A stretch of DNA of 64,000 nucleotides from Jeotgalibaca porci (GTDB lineage: Bacteria; Bacillota; Bacilli; Lactobacillales; Aerococcaceae). Positions 22,334 through 32,260 of this stretch are shown piece after piece. Each line of letters starts with the position of its first letter. The first letter of the stretch is position 1. The notes below the pieces were generated by a model, which worked only from the letters and a program-made list of their open reading frames with translations, had not been told where the DNA came from and searched no databases. The position numbers and the translations under genes were made by a program. The stretch covers positions 1,592,501 through 1,656,500 of the forward strand of contig NZ_CP049889.1 in NCBI RefSeq assembly GCF_011299095.1, read 5' to 3'.

Positions 22334-23596
22334 CTAAACCAACTTCACTAGGAAGTATTTTTTCTTGCCGCGACGAACAATGATGAATCGGCCTTCGAAT
22401 GAGTTTTCACGTGAAATAACGAAATCTAAATCTGTTACTTTGTCACCGTTAATCGTGATAGCACCGTTTTGGATATCTTCACGTGATTGACGACGAGATG
22501 GCTCGATTCCTAAATCAACCAACCATGTAACCAATTCTTGTTCAGTTAAATCAGATTCGAAAGTGGGCATATTTTTGAACCCTTGCGCGATTTCATTGGC
22601 GTTCAATTCTTTTACGTTTCCAGTAAATAGTGCTTCCGTAATTTTTAATGCATCTGCCAACGCTTGTTCGCCGTGGACAAATTTTGTCATTTCAGCTGCA
22701 AGTGTTTTTTGGGCTTCGCGTTTATGTGGTTCTGTTTCAACTTTTTCAGCCAATGAAGAAATTTCTTCTTGTGAAAGGAATGTAAAGTAGTTCAAGTATT
22801 TCACGACATCACGGTCATCTTGGTTTACCCAGAATTGGTAGAATTCGTAAGGCGTTGTCATTTCCGCATCCAACCACACCGCGCCGCCAGCCGTCTTACC
22901 GAATTTCGTACCATCCGCTTTCAACATCAACGGAATAGTCAGACCGTATGCTTCTGCTTCCGCGCCTTCTTTTTTACGGATTAATTCCAAACCGGCTGTA
23001 ATATTTCCCCATTGATCCGCACCACCAACTTGCAATTGCACGTCTAGGTTACGGTATAAGTGGAGGTAATCCATGGATTGCAAAATTTGGTAAGAGAATT
23101 CCGTAAATGAAATTCCTGTTTCCAAACGGCTTGCAACGATATCTTTTGCTAACATGGTATTCAGGTTGAAGTTTTTACCGAAATCTCTCAGGAAATCTAA
23201 CAATGAGAGGTTCTTCGTCCAGTCTAAGTTATTAACGAGACGAATTTCTGAGTCTGACTCGCCAGCTTTGAACAACTTTTGCATTTGTTCTGTAATCTTT
23301 TGCGCGTTGTAAGCGACCGTTTCTTCTGATTGTAAAACGCGTTCCTCTGACTTTCCGCTAGGGTCTCCAATTGAACCTGTTGCAGCGCCGATTAAAATGA
23401 CCGGTTTGTGGCCAGCTAGTTGGAATCTTTTCAGAATCATGAAGGGAATCAAGTGTCCAATATGCATACTTGCACCCGTAGCATCGATTCCACAGTATAA
23501 GCCAATACTTTTCTTTTCAATTAACTTCGTTAGTCCTTCAGCGTCCGTCTGTTGATTAATGGCACCGCGCCATTCTAAATCTTCAATAATATTCAT
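22334..23596 (-). CDS. tyrS: Tyrosyl-tRNA synthetase
   Basis: 420 residues. A class I synthetase core with HIGH in MHIGHLIPF (about residue 46) and a KMSKS variant KFGKTAGG (about residue 232), then a C-terminal S4 RNA-binding domain (SRRQSREDIQNGAITI). It charges tRNA-Tyr. GGAGG lies nine bases before the ATG. Expression is governed by an upstream T-box with a UAC specifier and a near-consensus promoter, so uncharged tRNA-Tyr should switch it on. Confidence 0.96.
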   Translation of the reverse strand: MNIIEDLEWRGAINQQTDAEGLTKLIEKKSIGLYCGIDATGASMHIGHLIPFMILKRFQLAGHKPVILIGAATGSIGDPSGKSEERVLQSEETVAYNAQKITEQMQKLFKAGESDSEIRLVNNLDWTKNLSLLDFLRDFGKNFNLNTMLAKDIVASRLETGISFTEFSYQILQSMDYLHLYRNLDVQLQVGGADQWGNITAGLELIRKKEGAEAEAYGLTIPLMLKADGTKFGKTAGGAVWLDAEMTTPYEFYQFWVNQDDRDVVKYLNYFTFLSQEEISSLAEKVETEPHKREAQKTLAAEMTKFVHGEQALADALKITEALFTGNVKELNANEIAQGFKNMPTFESDLTEQELVTWLVDLGIEPSRRQSREDIQNGAITINGDKVTDLDFVISRENSFEGRFIIVRRGKKKYFLVKLV

Positions 23597-23629
23597 GTAT
23601 ATTTGCCTCCGATTTCTATTTTTTTGTAT

Positions 23630-23860
23630 AAAAAAAGTCCCCGACTGTAACAGTCAGGGACGATAATTTACCGTGGTACCACCCAGATTGCATTTCGAAA
23701 AAATCGAAATACCTCTTTGCAGGTAACGTCTGCTAAACGCTTGTTTAAGAAAGCTCGGGAGTGTAATTCAGTTCAAGGTCGTACCGATTCTCACCACCAT
23801 CGGCTCTCTACGAATTCAAAACCTTAATCCTACTGGTTTCCGTCATCACTTTTAATATTT
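23630..23860 (-). promoter_or_regulatory. Tyrosine T-box riboswitch
   Basis: The T-box core GGTGGTACCACGG (23671-23684, minus strand) precedes the terminator stem GTCCC-GACTG/CAGTC-GGGAC (23637-23662) and its U-run. In stem I the sequence GAACTGAATTACAC contains the UAC tyrosine specifier (23763-23765), matching the gene downstream. Confidence 0.93.
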
Positions 23861-23874
23861 GTATGATTGCAATT

Positions 23875-23903
23875 ATTATAACGAGCGCGCTTGATTCCGT
23901 CAA
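23875..23903 (-). promoter_or_regulatory. tyrS promoter
   Basis: On the minus strand TTGACG and TATAAT are separated by exactly 17 bases, ending just before the T-box. Confidence 0.8.
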
Positions 23904-23907
23904 CTGT

Positions 23908-23921
23908 CTAAAGCGCTTTAG
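23908..23921. promoter_or_regulatory. Palindrome CTAAAGCGCTTTAG between tyrS and sagA
   Basis: A perfect 14-bp palindrome placed five bases upstream of the tyrS -35 box. Its AAAGCGCTTT centre resembles cre sites, although the outer bases do not fit well, so the binding protein is uncertain. Confidence 0.4.
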
Positions 23922-23937
23922 GACATAAGTTGGGTTG

Positions 23938-23954
23938 TGTTACAGATGTGTTAC
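23938..23954 (+). promoter_or_regulatory. WalR (YycF)-type box upstream of the NlpC/P60 gene
   Basis: TGTTAC-AGATG-TGTTAC is an exact match to the WalR direct repeat TGTWAH-N5-TGTWAH. WalRK controls peptidoglycan hydrolases in Firmicutes, which fits the gene downstream. It lies about 70 bases upstream of the expected transcription start. Confidence 0.7.
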
Positions 23955-24000
23955 AAAGAAGCTACAAGTTGTCGAAAAACGATTTTTCACAAAGTAACTA

Positions 24001-24009
24001 TGCTATGAT
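24001..24009 (+). promoter_or_regulatory. Extended -10 promoter of the NlpC/P60 gene
   Basis: TGC followed by TATGAT forms an extended -10 element; the -35 region is weak, as expected for an activated promoter. Confidence 0.5.
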
Positions 24010-24070
24010 TTCATCACTGAGATAAATATAAACTTTAAAATATATATGAAACCGACACGGAGGTACTAAC

Positions 24071-25375
24071 TTGAAGAAGAAACTTGCCACATTATTACTC
24101 ACAAGTTCATTGCTTGCATCAACGATGATAGCACCTATTGCCGCTTCCGCAGATGAATTACAAAATAAAATTGAACAACAAGAATCTAAATTAGAAGCAA
24201 TTCAATCTGAAGTTCTATCAGCACAACAAACGTTAACTGCTGTTCAAGCAGAAATTTCTGCTGCAGAATCTCGTTCAAATGAATTACTTGAGTCTCGTAT
24301 CACAACACAAGACGAAGTAACTACATTGGCTGAAGAAATCGAAAAATTAGAAATTATTATTGAAAAACGTGAAGAGCAATTACAAGAACAAGCCCGTTCT
24401 GTACAGGTAAATGGTTCAAACACAAACTACATTAACTTTGTATTTGCTTCTGAATCTTTAACAGATTTAGTTGCACGTGTTGAAGTCGTTACAACAATGG
24501 TATCAGCGAACAAATCATTAGTTGAACAACAAATTTCTGATAAAGAAGCTGTTACAGATAAAAAAGTAGCTTCTGAAGAGAAACTTGAAGAAATTATCGG
24601 TATGTCAACTGAGCTTGAGCAATTGAAAGCTGATTTACATATTAAAAAAATCGAAGAAGAAAGTGCAATTGCAGCTTTGAATGCTGAACAGTCAACTGTT
24701 CAAGCTGACCGCGACAAATTTATTGCACAAAAAGAAGAAGCAGATCGTCGTGCAGCTGAAGAAGCCGCAGCAATCGCAGCAGCAGAAGCGGCAGCTATTG
24801 CAGCTGCAGAAGAAGCAGCACGTGTAGCAGCAATCGCAGTAGAAGAAGTAGCAGAAGTTGAAACTGTAGCAACAACATCTAGAAACGTTGCAGCTCCAGC
24901 AGTGACTGCACCACAACAATCTGCACCAACAGAAACTGTTGCTCAGGCACCAGCTACTACGCCGGAATCGACGCCAGCACCAACGCCAGCACCAGCACCA
25001 GCACCAGCTCCAGCTCCTTCTCATTCAGGGGACTTGATTGGTGAAGCTTACAAATATCTAGGCGTTCCTTATGTATGGGGCGGTAAAACACCAGCAGGAT
25101 TTGACTGTTCTGGATTTACATCATATGTATTCCGTCAAGCTTACGGAATGGAAATCGGTTCTTGGACAGGCGCGCAAGAAAACCTTGGAACGAAAATCAG
25201 TGTTTCTCAAGCACAACCAGGAGATTTATTATTCTGGGGATCAGCTGGAAGCACATACCACGTAGCGATTTATTTGGGTGGCGGATCATACATCCACGCA
25301 CCATACGAAGGTCGTACAGTTGAAGTAAACACTATTTCAAACTTTACACCACAATTCGCAGTACGCGTAAACTAA
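24071..25375 (+). CDS. Secreted NlpC/P60 peptidoglycan hydrolase (SagA-like)
   Basis: 434 residues, starting at TTG seven bases after GGAGG. A Sec signal peptide (about 1-27, cut near ASADE) leads into a long coiled coil (28-215), an Ala/Glu-rich stretch, a Pro/Ala linker (about 275-320) and a C-terminal NlpC/P60 domain. The catalytic Cys is in FDCSGFTS, the His in YHVAIYLGG and the third polar residue in YIHAP. This is the layout of enterococcal SagA and related cell-separation endopeptidases that cut between D-iGlu and the diamino acid in stem peptides. An upstream WalR box supports a cell-wall role. Confidence 0.92.
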   Translation: MKKKLATLLLTSSLLASTMIAPIAASADELQNKIEQQESKLEAIQSEVLSAQQTLTAVQAEISAAESRSNELLESRITTQDEVTTLAEEIEKLEIIIEKREEQLQEQARSVQVNGSNTNYINFVFASESLTDLVARVEVVTTMVSANKSLVEQQISDKEAVTDKKVASEEKLEEIIGMSTELEQLKADLHIKKIEEESAIAALNAEQSTVQADRDKFIAQKEEADRRAAEEAAAIAAAEAAAIAAAEEAARVAAIAVEEVAEVETVATTSRNVAAPAVTAPQQSAPTETVAQAPATTPESTPAPTPAPAPAPAPAPSHSGDLIGEAYKYLGVPYVWGGKTPAGFDCSGFTSYVFRQAYGMEIGSWTGAQENLGTKISVSQAQPGDLLFWGSAGSTYHVAIYLGGGSYIHAPYEGRTVEVNTISNFTPQFAVRVN

Positions 25376-25392
25376 TATTAAACTTTCAAAAG

Positions 25393-25418
25393 ACAGTCCA
25401 AAGCGGGCTGTTTTTTTT
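25393..25418 (+). terminator. Terminator after the NlpC/P60 gene
   Basis: ACAGTCC pairs with GGGCTGT (one G-U) followed by eight Ts. Confidence 0.75.
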
Positions 25419-25443
25419 GCTTGGTCACTTTGACCCGGCAACC

Positions 25444-25477
25444 GCTAACTCAAACTGCAAATCCCATTTGAGTTAGC
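25444..25477. repeat. Solitary inverted repeat related to the 50-bp arrays
   Basis: GCTAACTCAAA and TTTGAGTTAGC form a perfect 11-bp inverted repeat with a 12-base centre. The ACTCAAA...TTTGAGT core and the spacing equal the unit junctions of the array at 2504. It again follows a terminator directly. Confidence 0.7.
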
Positions 25478-25514
25478 ACCCTAACCAAAAAATCACTCAG
25501 AATAAACATTCCGC

Positions 25515-25545
25515 TTGACCTTGACGTTACGTCAAGGTTTAGTAT
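25515..25545 (+). promoter_or_regulatory. MerR-type promoter with 19-bp spacer and operator
   Basis: TTGACC and TAGTAT are separated by 19 bases, and the palindrome CCTTGACGT-T-ACGTCAAGG fills the spacer. Overlong spacers with a central dyad are the hallmark of promoters activated by MerR proteins through DNA distortion, so the gene downstream probably controls itself. Confidence 0.8.
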
Positions 25546-25566
25546 GGACATATAGGAGGGGAGCAG

Positions 25567-26328
25567 ATGGAATATAGCATCAAGAAACTCGCAGAAATGG
25601 CTGGTTTAACAAGTCGAACGTTACGCTACTATGACACGATTCAATTGTTGAAACCCAAACGCATTAATTCATCCGGCTATCGGATTTATGGAGAAGAGGA
25701 AATCAACCGGCTCCAACAGATTCTATTTTTCCGTGAGTTTGAAATTCCGTTAGAGGAAATTAAGAACTATCTCGATGATCCAGATTTCGATCATACAGAA
25801 GCACTGAATCAACATCGCCTACAACTGTTAGCACGACGAGACCGATTGGAAAAATTGTTAGAAACACTTGATACGACACTCGAAAACCTAAAAGGAGAGA
25901 CAACCATGGCTGATGAACAAAAATTTGAAGGATTCAAGCAGCAGCAATTAGCGGATAACGAGGCAAAATACGGGAAAGAGATTCGTAACGCATACGGCGC
26001 AGAAACAATCCAAAAGGCGAATAACCAATTTGAAAATCTAACGGAAAAACAATACACAGACATGCAGGCAACCGCCGAGAAGATTCTTACAAATCTTAAA
26101 GAAGCAGTGAAAACGAGCAATCCAGCCAGTGAAACTGCACAAGAGATAGCGAAGCTACATAAATACTGGTTAAGCTTTACTTGGCCAGCTTATTCAAAAG
26201 CGGCACATCGCGGATTGGCAGAAATGTATATTGCGGATCAGCGCTTCACAAAATATTATGACGAGCCGGCAGGAGAAGGCGCAGCACAATTTTTACGTGA
26301 CGCTATCCATATCTTTGCGGCAGAATAG
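25567..26328 (+). CDS. MerR-family regulator with TipA-like drug-binding domain
   Basis: 253 residues. The N-terminal winged helix (MEYSIKKLAEMAGLTSRTLRYYD) and dimerisation coiled coil (about 80-110) are typical of MerR; residues about 120-250 form a TipAS-like helical domain (W-containing LHKYWLSFTWPAYSK and LAEMYIADQRFTKYYDE). TipA/Mta proteins bind structurally varied antibiotics and activate their own gene or efflux pumps. The start follows GGAGGGG. The promoter with its 19-bp spacer and dyad sits directly upstream, so autoregulation is likely. No efflux gene is adjacent. Confidence 0.9.
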   Translation: MEYSIKKLAEMAGLTSRTLRYYDTIQLLKPKRINSSGYRIYGEEEINRLQQILFFREFEIPLEEIKNYLDDPDFDHTEALNQHRLQLLARRDRLEKLLETLDTTLENLKGETTMADEQKFEGFKQQQLADNEAKYGKEIRNAYGAETIQKANNQFENLTEKQYTDMQATAEKILTNLKEAVKTSNPASETAQEIAKLHKYWLSFTWPAYSKAAHRGLAEMYIADQRFTKYYDEPAGEGAAQFLRDAIHIFAAE

Positions 26329-26342
26329 ATTTCTTTAAATAA

Positions 26343-28433
<2,091 letters not shown>

Positions 28434-28434
28434 T

Positions 28435-28470
28435 AAAAATGGGCTGGCGCGTAAGCACCAGCTCATTTTT
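28435..28470 (+). terminator. Terminator after metG
   Basis: AAATG-GCTGG pairs with CCAGC-CATTT, followed by TTT; partial read-through into tatD is possible. Confidence 0.7.
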
Positions 28471-28507
28471 CATGTATAATAAGACTAGATATGAATGAGA
28501 GAGGAAG

Positions 28508-29290
28508 ATGAAGCGCGTGTTATTTGATACCCACTGTCATTTGAATGTTGATGCTTTCGAAGAGGATGCAGAAGCGACCATCCAACGTGCCAAGGAAGCA
28601 GGTGTTTCGCGCTTTGCAGTCGTCGGATTCGATGCGAAAACCATTAAAAAATCGCTCAAATTGAGCGCGGCGCATCCGGAAATTTATAGCATTATTGGTT
28701 GGCATCCAACCGAGGCCGGTAGTTATACTATCGAGATTGAAGAATCCTTACTAGCCATGTTACGCACGGAAAAAGTTATTGCAATGGGTGAAATTGGCTT
28801 GGATTATTATTGGATGGAAGATCCCAAAGACGTGCAGGAACATGTTTTCCGCCGTCAAATTCAAATTGCCAAGCAATTACAATTACCGATATCCATTCAC
28901 ATGCGTGATGCGATTGAAGATACGTATCGTATTTTAAAAGACGAAGATGTTTCTGAAATTGGTGGCATCATGCACAGCTACAGTGGCGATGTTGCTTACA
29001 TGGAGAAATTTCTAGAATTGGGCATGCATATTTCCTTGAGCGGAGTCGTGACGTTCAAAAAAGCACAAGACGTTCACGAAGTAGCGAAGGCTGTACCGTT
29101 GGACCGCTTATTGATCGAAACAGATGCCCCTTATTTAGCTCCCGTACCGTATCGTGGGAAACGTAACGAACCTAGCTACGTCAAATACGTTGCAGAGAAA
29201 GTGGCAGAACTGCGCGGCATGACCTTAGAAGAAGTTGCCGCTATTACAATGCAAAATGCAAACAAATTGTTTAGATTGGAAGACATATGA
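28508..29290 (+). CDS. tatD: TatD-family metal-dependent DNase
   Basis: 260 residues, a metal-dependent hydrolase barrel: DTHCHLN at residues 7-13 supplies the first ligands, GEIGLDYY the Glu, SIHMRDA and MHSYSG further histidines and ETDAPYLAP the final aspartate. TatD enzymes are 3'-5' exonucleases acting on single-stranded DNA or RNA. It overlaps rnmV by four bases and is conserved between metG and rnmV in many Firmicutes. Confidence 0.94.
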   Translation: MKRVLFDTHCHLNVDAFEEDAEATIQRAKEAGVSRFAVVGFDAKTIKKSLKLSAAHPEIYSIIGWHPTEAGSYTIEIEESLLAMLRTEKVIAMGEIGLDYYWMEDPKDVQEHVFRRQIQIAKQLQLPISIHMRDAIEDTYRILKDEDVSEIGGIMHSYSGDVAYMEKFLELGMHISLSGVVTFKKAQDVHEVAKAVPLDRLLIETDAPYLAPVPYRGKRNEPSYVKYVAEKVAELRGMTLEEVAAITMQNANKLFRLEDI

Positions 29291-29865
29291 AAGTACAAGA
29301 GATTATTGTAGTTGAAGGTAAAGATGATACGGCCAGAATAAAATTGGCCGTTGAAGCAGATACAATTGAAACAAATGGTTCTGCTTTGGATGAAGCAACG
29401 ATTCAAAGAGTCATGAAGGCCCACGAAACAAGAGGCGTGATTGTCTTGACGGATCCGGACTTTCCCGGCGGAAAAATACGTGAAACGCTGACGCAGCGGA
29501 TCCCAACCATCAAGCATGCCTTTGTGCGAAAGGAAGATTGCCAGTCGCCGACAGGGGGAAGTCTTGGTGTTGAACATGCTTCGCCTGAGACAATTCGCCA
29601 GGCACTAGAAAATGTACAAACGCCGTACTTAGAGGCACCGACCGAAAATCTAAAACCATTTTTCCTTGCAGCCGGCCTGATGGGTCAGCCGCATTCGGCA
29701 GAATACCGCGAGAAATTAGGAGACGAACTAGGAATCGGTCATACAAATGGCAAGCAATTCTTAAAGAGAATCCAAATGTTTCAAATTACAAAAGAAGAAA
29801 TCAGTGTTGCAATGGATAAAATCGGACTTCCGGTTCCAACGACACAAGGACAGGAGTTGGTATAG
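29287..29865 (+). CDS. rnmV: Ribonuclease M5 (5S rRNA maturation)
   Basis: 192 residues. An N-terminal TOPRIM domain has the catalytic Glu in VVEGKDDTARI and the DxD in VLTDPDFPG (about residues 56-61); the C-terminal half is helical and would contact the 5S precursor with ribosomal protein L18. It starts within an ATGA overlap with tatD and its stop overlaps the GTG of ksgA, so tatD, rnmV and ksgA are translated in series. Confidence 0.95.
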   Translation: MKVQEIIVVEGKDDTARIKLAVEADTIETNGSALDEATIQRVMKAHETRGVIVLTDPDFPGGKIRETLTQRIPTIKHAFVRKEDCQSPTGGSLGVEHASPETIRQALENVQTPYLEAPTENLKPFFLAAGLMGQPHSAEYREKLGDELGIGHTNGKQFLKRIQMFQITKEEISVAMDKIGLPVPTTQGQELV

Positions 29866-30758
29866 TGAATAATAAAAACATCGCGACACCAAGTAGAACG
29901 AAACAAATACTAAAAAAATATGGCTTAACCATGAAAAAGAGCTTGGGACAAAATTTTCTTGTTGAACCAGGTATCTTAACGAAGATGTTGGCAGCAGGGG
30001 AAATCGATAAAGACACAGTAGTCATTGAAATCGGCCCGGGGATTGGTGCATTGACGGAGCGCTTAGCACAAGAAGCGAAACAAGTCATCGCCTTTGAAGT
30101 GGACCGTCGTTTGGAACCCATTTTGAAAAATGAATTGGCTGAATATGACAACATTGAAGTTATTTTTCAAGACATCTTAGAAGCAAACTTGCCGGAATTA
30201 TTTGCTGATCGCTTTGAACCAACAGACCGCATTGTTGTAGCGGCGAACTTGCCATACTATATTACAACACCGATTATTATGAATTTTATCGAAGCCAATT
30301 TACCAGTGGATGCGTACGTTATGATGATGCAAAAGGAAGTTGCCGAGCGTATGACGGCATCGCCTGGGTCAAAAAATTACGGTTCTTTAACAGTGGCTAT
30401 CGATTATTATACGGAAGCAGAAATTTCCTTTATCGTACCACGTACGGTATTTGTGCCACAGCCGAATGTTGATTCTGCTGTATTGAAATTAAAACGCCGT
30501 GAAGTACCAAAAGTTACAGTTGAAAATGAAGCATTTTACTTCAGATTGACACGCGGCTCTTTCCAACACCGTCGTAAAACACTATGGAATAACTTAATGG
30601 GTATTTATGGAAAAACCGATGAAGCAAAAGAAGCACTACGTTTAGGTTTGGAAGCTGTTGGAATTGAAGGCAGCCGTCGTGCAGAAACACTAGCGATTGA
30701 AGAGTTCGCGGCTTTAGCGAATGAATTCTACCAATCTGACGTTCTAAAAAATAGTTAA
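29865..30758 (+). CDS. rsmA: 16S rRNA dimethyladenosine transferase KsgA
   Basis: 297 residues, starting at GTG overlapping the rnmV stop. The SAM-binding motif EIGPGIGALT, the acidic FEVDRRLEP and the catalytic NLPYYITTP (about residue 126) identify a KsgA/Dim1 methylase that dimethylates two adjacent adenines near the 3' end of 16S rRNA during small-subunit assembly. The C-terminal helical domain with GSFQHRRKTLWNNL is complete. Confidence 0.95.
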   Translation: MNNKNIATPSRTKQILKKYGLTMKKSLGQNFLVEPGILTKMLAAGEIDKDTVVIEIGPGIGALTERLAQEAKQVIAFEVDRRLEPILKNELAEYDNIEVIFQDILEANLPELFADRFEPTDRIVVAANLPYYITTPIIMNFIEANLPVDAYVMMMQKEVAERMTASPGSKNYGSLTVAIDYYTEAEISFIVPRTVFVPQPNVDSAVLKLKRREVPKVTVENEAFYFRLTRGSFQHRRKTLWNNLMGIYGKTDEAKEALRLGLEAVGIEGSRRAETLAIEEFAALANEFYQSDVLKNS

Positions 30759-30784
30759 GGGTTAATCGTTTAAGGAGGCAGTTT

Positions 30785-31645
30785 ATGGTCTATTTAAATT
30801 CTTTCTTATTTCCTGAGCGGGAGGCTGAATTTAATTTCTTTATAAACATCAAACGAACAGTCTATGATACCTATTATCCGTTTCAGGTGCTGTCTCAAAA
30901 AGGGTTTACGAGAATGGACTGTGCCCCCATCACGATTCTGTATGGTGGAAATGGATCTGGGAAAACAACGGCCTTAAACATTATCGCGGAGAAACTAGCC
31001 TTACAAAGACAGGCGAAATACAACCGTTCTAATTTCTTTGAAGATTACCTAAAGTATTGCGAAGCAGACCTTTACAATACGTTACCAAAAGAAAGTCGGA
31101 TTATCACAAGTGATGATGTCTTTGACTATATTTTGAATATCCGTACGGTAAATGAAGGAATCGACGAAAAACGGGAAGAGATGTTCGAAGAGTATCTCAG
31201 TCTGAAACACTCACAGTTTCAATTGCGCTCGCTGGATGACTATGAACAACTCAGACAAGTCGTGGAAGCGCGTAGGAAGACGCAGTCCCGATTTGTCAGG
31301 CAAGAGATGCCTGGAAATGTCCGTGAATATTCTAATGGTGAAAATGCATTTCGTTATTTTACCAATCAAATCGAAGAGAACGGCCTCTATCTGTTGGATG
31401 AACCGGAGAATAGTTTATCTCCGGCCAGACAATTAGAGTTGGTTCAATTTATCGAAGATTCTGCACGTTTTTTTGGTTGTCAGTTTATCATTTCGACACA
31501 CTCGCCGTTCTTGTTGGCTTTAAAGGAAGCTCGTATTTACGATTTGGACACGCAGCCTGTCGTTTCTAAGAAATGGACAGAGTTGGAAAACGTCAGAACT
31601 TATTATGCTTTCTTTCAAAAATATCAAGAAGAGTTTCGGAACTGA
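30785..31645 (+). CDS. AAA/ABC-type ATPase of unknown role
   Basis: 286 residues, a soluble RecF-like P-loop protein. Walker A is GGNGSGKTT (about residue 58), a signature-like YSNGENAF follows (about 180), Walker B is YLLDEPENSLSP (about 203) and a switch histidine is in ISTHSPF. About 100 residues of helical insertion lie between A and B, as in the AAA_15/AAA_21 group of single-gene ATPases. No nuclease or toxin partner is next to it, so a defence role is not supported. GGAGG precedes the ATG; a terminator overlaps its stop codon. Confidence 0.75.
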   Translation: MVYLNSFLFPEREAEFNFFINIKRTVYDTYYPFQVLSQKGFTRMDCAPITILYGGNGSGKTTALNIIAEKLALQRQAKYNRSNFFEDYLKYCEADLYNTLPKESRIITSDDVFDYILNIRTVNEGIDEKREEMFEEYLSLKHSQFQLRSLDDYEQLRQVVEARRKTQSRFVRQEMPGNVREYSNGENAFRYFTNQIEENGLYLLDEPENSLSPARQLELVQFIEDSARFFGCQFIISTHSPFLLALKEARIYDLDTQPVVSKKWTELENVRTYYAFFQKYQEEFRN

Positions 31646-31673
31646 CACATTCGTTTGAATCTGTCAGTTTTTT
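31641..31673 (+). terminator. Terminator overlapping the ATPase stop codon
   Basis: ACTGACA and TGTCAGT form a stem followed by six Ts. Confidence 0.65.
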
Positions 31674-31708
31674 GGTATCCAATTATAATAAAAAGAAGGA
31701 GAGCTCTT

Positions 31709-32097
31709 ATGCAAAAAAGCGTGTACTTATCATAGGTGGGCTATTGACCGCTGTCGGCCTGATGAGTCTGGCAAATGAATATGTCGGAAAAGAGAATAAT
31801 ACAGATCTAAATGTCCCTGCTCGCATTGTGGATAACGTCTTCGAAATTCAAAAGGCAGATGATACGTGGACTGAGATACCGATTAAGGGCGTCAATATGG
31901 GAATCGCCAAGCCGGGACATTTCCCAGGAGAATCGGCCATTACGAAAGAAGAATATTTACGTTGGTTCAAATTAATTGCCGAAATGAACGCGAATACCAT
32001 TCGGGTCTACACCTTGCATCCACCTGCCTTTTACGAAGCACTGGCAGAATACAACAAAAAGCACACGGATAAATTGTATGTTTTTCACGGGGTATGA
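31709..32097 (+). pseudogene. Broken glycosidase-like membrane-anchored protein
   Basis: AAGGAG precedes an ATG at 31709, but that frame stops after eight codons. With one A added to the run at 31713-31718 the start reads MQKKRVLIIGGLLTAVGL, a membrane anchor, and joins a frame of about 120 codons: WTEIPIKGVNMGIAKPGHFP and MNANTIRVYTLHPPAFYEAL resemble the N-terminal part of TIM-barrel glycoside hydrolases of the GH2-like type. The frame then ends at a TGA just after KLYVFHGV, where related barrels would continue for hundreds of residues. Both ends are therefore damaged. It may have worked with the GGDEF protein downstream. Confidence 0.65.
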
Positions 32098-32260
32098 CTT
32101 CTTTTAGAGGGTATCGTAAGAAAAAAGATGAGTGGGGTAAGATTGAGCGGACTGTTGAGGAAAACGATAACTCCTCAAACACAAAATAACATTGATAATA
32201 TCGTTATATTGAGGTAAGCTAGGTACACATACTTAGGATTTTCAATAGAGGAGTTCAGCT

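Noticed and set aside
24692-25024. Minus-strand Cys/Trp-rich frame opposite the NlpC/P60 gene
   Set aside because: It is the antisense of Ala/Pro/Glu codons in the linker of a clear secreted hydrolase and has no own start signals.
30785-31645. Phage-defence ATPase (OLD/Gabija-like)
   Set aside because: No nuclease, toxin or helicase partner is adjacent and the protein has no TOPRIM domain; it sits among housekeeping genes.
31573-31708. Upstream extension of the glycosidase-like frame
   Set aside because: It overlaps the end of the ATPase gene and its terminator. The ATG at 31709 with AAGGAG is the evident original start, one base out of frame.
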